10,513 bases of DNA from Gammaproteobacteria bacterium (GTDB lineage: Bacteria > Pseudomonadota > Gammaproteobacteria > Pseudomonadales > Halieaceae), in the NCBI GenBank assembly GCA_029859085.1, contig JAOUDU010000048.1, positions 1-10,513 of the forward strand, written 5' to 3'. This document shows, in pieces, positions 7,009 through 10,513 of the stretch (positions are counted from its first letter, which is position 1; the number at the start of each line of letters is the position of its first letter). Both the position numbers and the translations under genes were made by a program. The notes beneath the pieces were generated by a model. It was not told the origin of the DNA and did no database searches. It saw only the letters and a list, made by a program, of their open reading frames with translations.

Positions 7009-8124
7009 TCAGGTGCGTATAAAGCCCCCGTTGGTCCGCGCCACCACCCCCCTGATTTCCAGAAATGCCAGGTCTGCCATTACCTGTGCAGCGGGAGCGG
7101 CACTCGAGCGCACCAGTTCATCAACCGTGACACTCTCGTACCCTACCAGGCCCAGCATACGCTGCTGGCTCCCGGACAATCCGGCCACCTCCGGCTGCGG
7201 AACGTCCCGGGCGGGCAGCAGCTCCCGCTGGAGCGCGAACATCGGCCCCAGCTCCTCCAGCACATCCCCGATGGTCTGCACCATTTTGGCGCCATCGCGG
7301 ATCAGGTAGAGGCAACCCGCGCCCCCCCCATGGTAAATCGACCAGGGCAGGGCGCACACCTCCCGACCCTGCTCCACCGCCGTGCGGGCGGTGATCAGTG
7401 ACCCGCTCGGCAGTGCTGCCTCCACCACCAGCACCCCCAGCGCGAGGCCGCTGATAATGCGATTGCGGCGGGGGAAATTGTACTGCCGGGGCGGTATTCC
7501 CGGTGGAAACTCACTGACCAGGCACCCCGCCCCCTCCAGCTCCGCGGCGAGGCCGCGATGGCGGCGGGGGTAGGCCTGCTCTATCCCGGTGGCCACCACG
7601 GCGATGCTGCGCCCCCCCGCCGCGAGCGCCCCGCGGTGTGCGGCGCCATCGATACCCAGCGCCAGGCCACTGGTAATATGCAGGCCGGCGCGCACGGCCT
7701 GGGCCGCCAGCTCGCCCGCTGCCCGCAGGCCCGCGGGGCTGGCCTTGCGACTTCCCACCACGGCCAGCTGCGGCTGTGACAGCGCCGCGATATCACCGCG
7801 CACATAGAGCAGCGGAGGTGGATCGTGGATTGCCTGCAGCAGGGGCGGGTAGCGGGAATCGGTAATCGGCACGACCTGGGCGCCCACCCGGGTCAGCATC
7901 GCGAGCTGGCCGTCTATATCGAAAGACCGCCTGTCTCCGCGCAGGGTTTGCGCCAGTTCCTGTGCGGTCCCGGGCGGCAGGCCCAGCTCCCGCCACCGGG
8001 ATGTACCCGCTGCGGCAAGCTCCCGGGGGGAGCCGCAGGACAACAGCATCCGGGCCAGCAGGTTGTCATCGATCCCGGGCGCGCTGTGCAATAGCAGACA
8101 CAAACGGGCTTCCTCTGCGCTCAT
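7009..8124 (-). CDS. dprA: DNA-processing protein DprA (Smf)
   Basis: Binds incoming single-stranded DNA and loads RecA during natural transformation; widely kept also in non-competent species. The 371 residues comprise an N-terminal helical region (about 1-65), the Rossmann-like DprA domain (about 75-295) and a winged-helix-like C-terminal domain (about 315-371). Motifs: SRYPPLLQAIHDPPPLLYVRG within 90-110, VVGSRKAS (122-129), TSGLALGIDGAAHRGAL (151-167), AVVATGIEQAYPRRH (175-189), SEFPPG (204-209), NFPRRNRIISGL (216-227), and SGSLITARTAVEQGREV (240-256). Small departures from the usual pattern are ATGIE where GTGxD is common, and LPW at 259-261 where LPG is common. AAGGA lies six bases before the ATG. 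An intrinsic terminator ends 17 bases upstream of the start, so its transcription source is unclear. Confidence 0.96.
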   Translation of the reverse strand: MSAEEARLCLLLHSAPGIDDNLLARMLLSCGSPRELAAAGTSRWRELGLPPGTAQELAQTLRGDRRSFDIDGQLAMLTRVGAQVVPITDSRYPPLLQAIHDPPPLLYVRGDIAALSQPQLAVVGSRKASPAGLRAAGELAAQAVRAGLHITSGLALGIDGAAHRGALAAGGRSIAVVATGIEQAYPRRHRGLAAELEGAGCLVSEFPPGIPPRQYNFPRRNRIISGLALGVLVVEAALPSGSLITARTAVEQGREVCALPWSIYHGGGAGCLYLIRDGAKMVQTIGDVLEELGPMFALQRELLPARDVPQPEVAGLSGSQQRMLGLVGYESVTVDELVRSSAAPAAQVMADLAFLEIRGVVARTNGGFIRT

Positions 8125-8141
8125 ACATCGTCCTTGACGCT

Positions 8142-8168
8142 AAAAAAAACGGGGCTCCAGGCCCCGTT
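8142..8168 (-). terminator. Rho-independent terminator after the tsaP-like gene
   Basis: Read on the minus strand, AACGGGGC (8168-8161) pairs with GCCCCGTT (8155-8148) around a five-base loop, and the stem runs directly into eight T (8149-8142). It lies 31 bases after the stop of the LysM gene and 17 bases before the dprA ATG. It is a strong hairpin and T-run by eye. Confidence 0.88.
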
Positions 8169-8172
8169 AGTG

Positions 8173-8186
8173 TGCGTACTTACGCA
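8173..8186. repeat. Short perfect palindrome between the tsaP-like stop and the terminator
   Basis: TGCGTA and TACGCA (6-bp arms) are separated by CT. The loop is too small for a good RNA hairpin, so a protein-binding dyad is the alternative; at 14 bases it may also be chance. Confidence 0.35.
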
Positions 8187-8199
8187 GACGATTAGAACA

Positions 8200-9231
8200 T
8201 CAGGGGTTCTTTACTTTATCCCCAACTACCAGCGGCTTGTCGGACTTCAGGATGATCGCATAGCTGGCTTTTTCAAATATCTCGAACACCATGGCAAGGC
8301 CCGCACGGACATCGGGCAGTCGCACATTTTCCTGGGCGACGGGGTCGAACACCAGCGCTCCTGCCTGGTATACCGCCAGCACCTGGCCCACTTCGAGGCC
8401 GTCACGCTCGCCCTTGTTCAGCACCACGACATCGGTGGTGCCGATCTGGGTGACGCCGCCGGGAACCGCGATCATGAAGCCGTCCTTGATCTCGACATCG
8501 GGCGGGCGCGGATGGAAGGTGGCGTCGATGACCCGCTCTCGCATCGGCAACAGCCGGTCGGTGATGCGCACCTCCTCGGTGATGCGGGTAATTTCCAGTT
8601 CGGTGACCGCGTCGGTGTTGCTGCTCAGAAGTTTGGCGTTGCCGATATCCTGGGCCTGGTAGCCGAGCAGCTCATTGGTGACAGGATCGTGATAGGCCTC
8701 GCCGGGCCGGTAGATGCCGTAGACGCGCTCGCCGTCGGGGAAGTTACCCCGGCCAAACACCCGGTCCCCCGGTGCGCTGAGCAAATGCTTCTGGGATCCG
8801 GACACGATGTAGGGCGCGGCGGCCAGGTCGCCCTCGGCGACAATCCTGGACCACTTGAGCCAGGGGCCGATCTGGTCCAGCGGGATAATTGGTATCGCCA
8901 GGTCCAGGTCGCTGACCCGCATATTCGGCTGCAGCTTGACGTCGCGGCCGCGACGCATGCGCAACCTGGGTTGTCCGTCTATCCACACCAGGTAGAGTTC
9001 ATCGCCCGGGTAGATGAGGTGGGGATTATCGATCTGGGGGTTGGCATCCCAAAGTTGGGGCCAGAGCCACGGCTTTTGCAGGTACATCCCGGATATGCCC
9101 CAGAGCGTGTCCCCCTTCTTGACTATATAGGTTTCGGGTACGTTTTCGTTGAGTTCAACCGCCGCCTGCAGCCATGTGCTAAATAGCAATGACAGCAAAA
9201 GCAGGCAAACCGAGAGTGAGCGTGTTTTCAT
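8200..9231 (-). CDS. tsaP: LysM peptidoglycan-binding envelope protein, TsaP-like
   Basis: Exported 343-residue protein. A signal peptide is visible at 1-23 (MKTRS, hydrophobic core, WLQA cleavage). A LysM domain follows at about 35-82 (YIVKKGDTLWGIS ... LIYPGDELYLVW), predicted to bind peptidoglycan. The remainder (about 85-343) ends in a FlgT-C-like region: GVTQIGTTDVVVLNKGERDG (259-278), EVGQVLAVYQ (280-289), then AIILKSDKPLVVGDKVKNP (325-343). This architecture next to dprA matches Pseudomonas PA0020, the proposed type IV pilus secretin-associated protein TsaP, which anchors the PilQ ring to peptidoglycan. Pairing with dprA, a transformation gene, is suggestive because pili drive DNA uptake, but the window has no pil genes, so the role is inferred. 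AGGGA lies eight bases before the ATG. It is not related to TsaC despite the name. Confidence 0.85.
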   Translation of the reverse strand: MKTRSLSVCLLLLSLLFSTWLQAAVELNENVPETYIVKKGDTLWGISGMYLQKPWLWPQLWDANPQIDNPHLIYPGDELYLVWIDGQPRLRMRRGRDVKLQPNMRVSDLDLAIPIIPLDQIGPWLKWSRIVAEGDLAAAPYIVSGSQKHLLSAPGDRVFGRGNFPDGERVYGIYRPGEAYHDPVTNELLGYQAQDIGNAKLLSSNTDAVTELEITRITEEVRITDRLLPMRERVIDATFHPRPPDVEIKDGFMIAVPGGVTQIGTTDVVVLNKGERDGLEVGQVLAVYQAGALVFDPVAQENVRLPDVRAGLAMVFEIFEKASYAIILKSDKPLVVGDKVKNP

Positions 9232-9254
9232 TTTTTCAGTCCCTGCGTAGCCTT

Positions 9255-9260
9255 GTTATA
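9255..9260 (-). promoter_or_regulatory. Candidate -10 box for the tsaP-like gene
   Basis: TATAAC on the minus strand (5 of 6 matches) would start transcription near 9248, giving a leader of about 17 nt that still contains the AGGGA ribosome site (9244-9240). No recognisable -35 is present at 16-18 bases, where the large hairpin lies. Confidence 0.35.
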
Positions 9261-9266
9261 GTCCGC

Positions 9267-9314
9267 CGCGGCGAGTCTCACTGCGGCTCACAGAGCCCTG
9301 AGACCAACGCCGCG
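9267..9314. repeat. Long imperfect inverted repeat (hairpin A)
   Basis: There are three nested arm pairs: CGCGGCG (9267-9273) with CGCCGCG (9308-9314); GTCTCA (9275-9280) with TGAGAC (9299-9304); GGCTC (9285-9289) with GAGCC (9293-9297) around loop ACA. That gives 18 base pairs with small asymmetric internal loops. No T-run follows on either strand, so it is not an ordinary terminator. Confidence 0.65.
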
Positions 9315-9379
9315 ACAGCTTCCCCGTGAGCTGTGCCCTGTGCCCGCAGCATCGCTCCAGTGTCTCCCGCACTGGGCGC
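9315..9379. repeat. Two further hairpins next to hairpin A
   Basis: ACAGCT (9315-9320) pairs with AGCTGT (9329-9334) over an 8-base loop, directly abutting hairpin A. CCAGTG (9357-9362) pairs with CACTGG (9370-9375) over a 7-base loop, extendable outward by a T-G wobble and, past one bulge, two more pairs (9354-9355 with 9378-9379). The stems are individually modest. Confidence 0.5.
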
Positions 9380-9394
9380 CCCGTCGCTACAGGT

Positions 9395-9402
9395 AGTATA
9401 AT
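9395..9402. promoter_or_regulatory. Overlapping -10-like boxes for def-fmt (plus) and the tsaP-like gene (minus)
   Basis: AGTATAAT reads as TATAAT on plus (9397-9402) and TATACT on minus (9400-9395). Neither has a good -35 at 16-18 bases. The plus box would start transcription near 9409, about 96 bases before def. GCTACAG occurs on both sides (9386-9392 and 9404-9410), 18 bases apart, and might be a regulator half-site pair. Confidence 0.4.
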
Positions 9403-9504
9403 TGCTACAGTTTGCTGCCGCCATTTGCCGGTGGCAAGCTTAATGTTACTAATTCACGCAGCCGTTTCCGGCTCGATTCCGGCCAAAACAGAGCAGTTTT
9501 ACCG

Positions 9505-10011
9505 ATGGCAGTACTCGAAATACTTGAATTCCCGGACCCGCGCCTGCGCACCAGGGCAAAACCGGTAGCCGAGGTGACGAACGCTACCAGGCGCCTGGTA
9601 GCCGACATGCTTGAGACCATGTATGACGCCCCGGGTATCGGCCTGGCGGCCACCCAGGTCAACGTGCACGAGCGGATTCTGGTAATCGACGTCTCCGAGG
9701 AGCGCAATCAGCCACTGGTCTTTATCAATCCCGAGGTCACTGTACTTGACCCTGAACTGGGCGAGTACGACGAGGGCTGCCTGTCCGTCCCGGGTTTTTA
9801 CGAAACCGTCTGCCGGCCGAGCCGGGTGCAGGTAAGCGCCCTCGACGGCGAGGGCCGGGCCTTCACCCGGGACCTGGACGGCCTGCTGGCGATCTGCCTG
9901 CAGCACGAAATGGATCACCTCGAGGGTAAGCTCTTCGTCGACTACCTGTCACCGTTGAAGCGTCAGCGCATTCGCAGAAAGCTGGAGAAACAGCAGCGAC
10001 AGAACGCCTGA
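9505..10011 (+). CDS. def: Peptide deformylase
   Basis: Removes the formyl group from the N-terminal methionine of new proteins; a metal (Fe2+) hydrolase. The 168 residues match E. coli Def in length and almost throughout. The three active-site motifs are complete: GIGLAATQV (44-52), EGCLSVP (90-96) with metal ligand Cys92, and [12 protein letters not shown] (133-144) with ligands His134 and His138 and catalytic Glu135. The C-terminus [16 protein letters not shown] (147-162) is also conserved. The frame opens at 9412, but ATG 9505 begins the family sequence ([15 protein letters not shown]). The ribosome site before it is weak. The stop overlaps the fmt start by one base, so the pair is translationally coupled. 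Confidence 0.97.
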   Translation: MAVLEILEFPDPRLRTRAKPVAEVTNATRRLVADMLETMYDAPGIGLAATQVNVHERILVIDVSEERNQPLVFINPEVTVLDPELGEYDEGCLSVPGFYETVCRPSRVQVSALDGEGRAFTRDLDGLLAICLQHEMDHLEGKLFVDYLSPLKRQRIRRKLEKQQRQNA

Positions 10012-10513
10012 TGTCCCGGGCTCCCAGGCAGGCCCCAAACGCTCCCCTGCGCATTATTTTCGCGGGCACTCCCGAGTTTGCAGCCATACATCTGCAGGCC
10101 CTGATTGATAGTAAGCATACACTTATTGCAGTCTACACCCAGCCGGACAGGCCCGCAGGCAGGGGCAAGAAGCTGCAGGCCAGCCCGGTCAAGCACCTCG
10201 CCGAGAGCAACCGCATAGAGGTGTTCCAGCCGGTCTCGCTGCGCGATCCCGGGGAGCAACAGATCCTGGCGGGGCTGGATGCGGACGTACTTGTGGTGGT
10301 GGCTTACGGCCTGATCCTGCCCCAGGCGGTGCTGGATGCCCCCCGGCTTGGCTGCCTCAATGTCCACGCCTCGCTGCTGCCCCGCTGGCGCGGCGCGGCG
10401 CCGATACAGCGGGCGATCGAGGCGGGGGACACCGCGACCGGAATTACCATAATGCAGATGGATGCGGGACTGGACACCGGCGGGATGCTGGCGACGGCGG
10501 GTTGTGGGATAGG
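10011..10513 (+). CDS. fmt: Methionyl-tRNA formyltransferase, N-terminal part (cut by window edge)
   Basis: Formylates initiator Met-tRNA using 10-formyl-tetrahydrofolate; partner of deformylase in the formyl-methionine cycle. The frame is open at the window end, giving 167 complete codons; the rest of the catalytic domain and the C-terminal OB-fold domain lie outside. Visible motifs: [13 protein letters not shown] (13-25), [19 protein letters not shown] (43-61), VVAYGLILP (96-104) and [20 protein letters not shown] (117-136). The catalytic triad equivalents are Asn117, His119 and Asp155 (GLDTG), with the same spacing as in E. coli. The N-terminus is a few residues longer than in E. coli. The ATG overlaps the def TGA (TGATG), with no separate promoter expected. 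Confidence 0.96.
   Translation, partial: MSRAPRQAPNAPLRIIFAGTPEFAAIHLQALIDSKHTLIAVYTQPDRPAGRGKKLQASPVKHLAESNRIEVFQPVSLRDPGEQQILAGLDADVLVVVAYGLILPQAVLDAPRLGCLNVHASLLPRWRGAAPIQRAIEAGDTATGITIMQMDAGLDTGGMLATAGCGI

Larger units (their letters stand above)
9232..9504. other. Divergent intergenic region between the tsaP-like gene and def
   Basis: This 273-base stretch has no convincing coding frame; the frame upstream of def (from 9412) lacks family similarity before 9505. It holds the three-hairpin segment and the -10 boxes listed separately. Confidence 0.7.

Overview
The window looks like an ordinary chromosomal core region of a GC-rich gammaproteobacterium. The order tsaP-like/dprA/tsaC/hemF/aroE with divergent def-fmt resembles Pseudomonas. 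A gamma-carbonic anhydrase gene facing aroE resembles the E. coli yrdA/aroE arrangement. A marine Cellvibrionales/Halieaceae-type organism would fit, but that placement is inference. I see no prophage, IS element, CRISPR array, tRNA, rRNA or transposase gene, and no evidence of an undescribed multi-gene system.

Region 1 (1-1908, minus): the start of an aerobic respiratory operon, coxB (subunit II carrying a C-terminal cytochrome c domain) followed by ctaD (subunit I, cut by the window edge). A 482-base gene-free stretch (1909-2390) separates it from a divergent gene. This stretch holds a candidate coxB promoter with a perfect -10 box and a perfect 7+7 bp inverted repeat just downstream of the predicted start point.

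Region 2 (2391-3988): an unrecognised 213-residue protein gene (plus) runs tail to tail, one base apart, into a YheV-type zinc-ribbon gene (minus, TTG start). That gene diverges from a gamma-class carbonic-anhydrase-like (YrdA family) gene (plus).

Region 3 (3997-9231, all minus, transcribed right to left): tsaP-like LysM envelope protein, rho-independent terminator, dprA (DNA uptake/recombination), purE (purine synthesis), tsaC (tRNA t6A modification), hemF (haem synthesis) and aroE (shikimate pathway). purE and tsaC are almost fused end to end. hemF has its own likely promoter. The terminator lies only 17 bases before dprA, so dprA must be read through it or be transcribed from an unseen promoter further upstream.

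Region 4 (9232-10513): a 273-base divergent intergenic region with three consecutive hairpins and overlapping -10-like boxes, then def and fmt (plus, stop and start codons overlapping by one base). These two genes handle the N-formylmethionine cycle; fmt is cut by the window edge.

The genes worth a second look are the unknown 213-aa protein and the regulatory architecture (coxB inverted repeat, triple hairpin, terminator before dprA). The enzymes themselves are intact and conventional.
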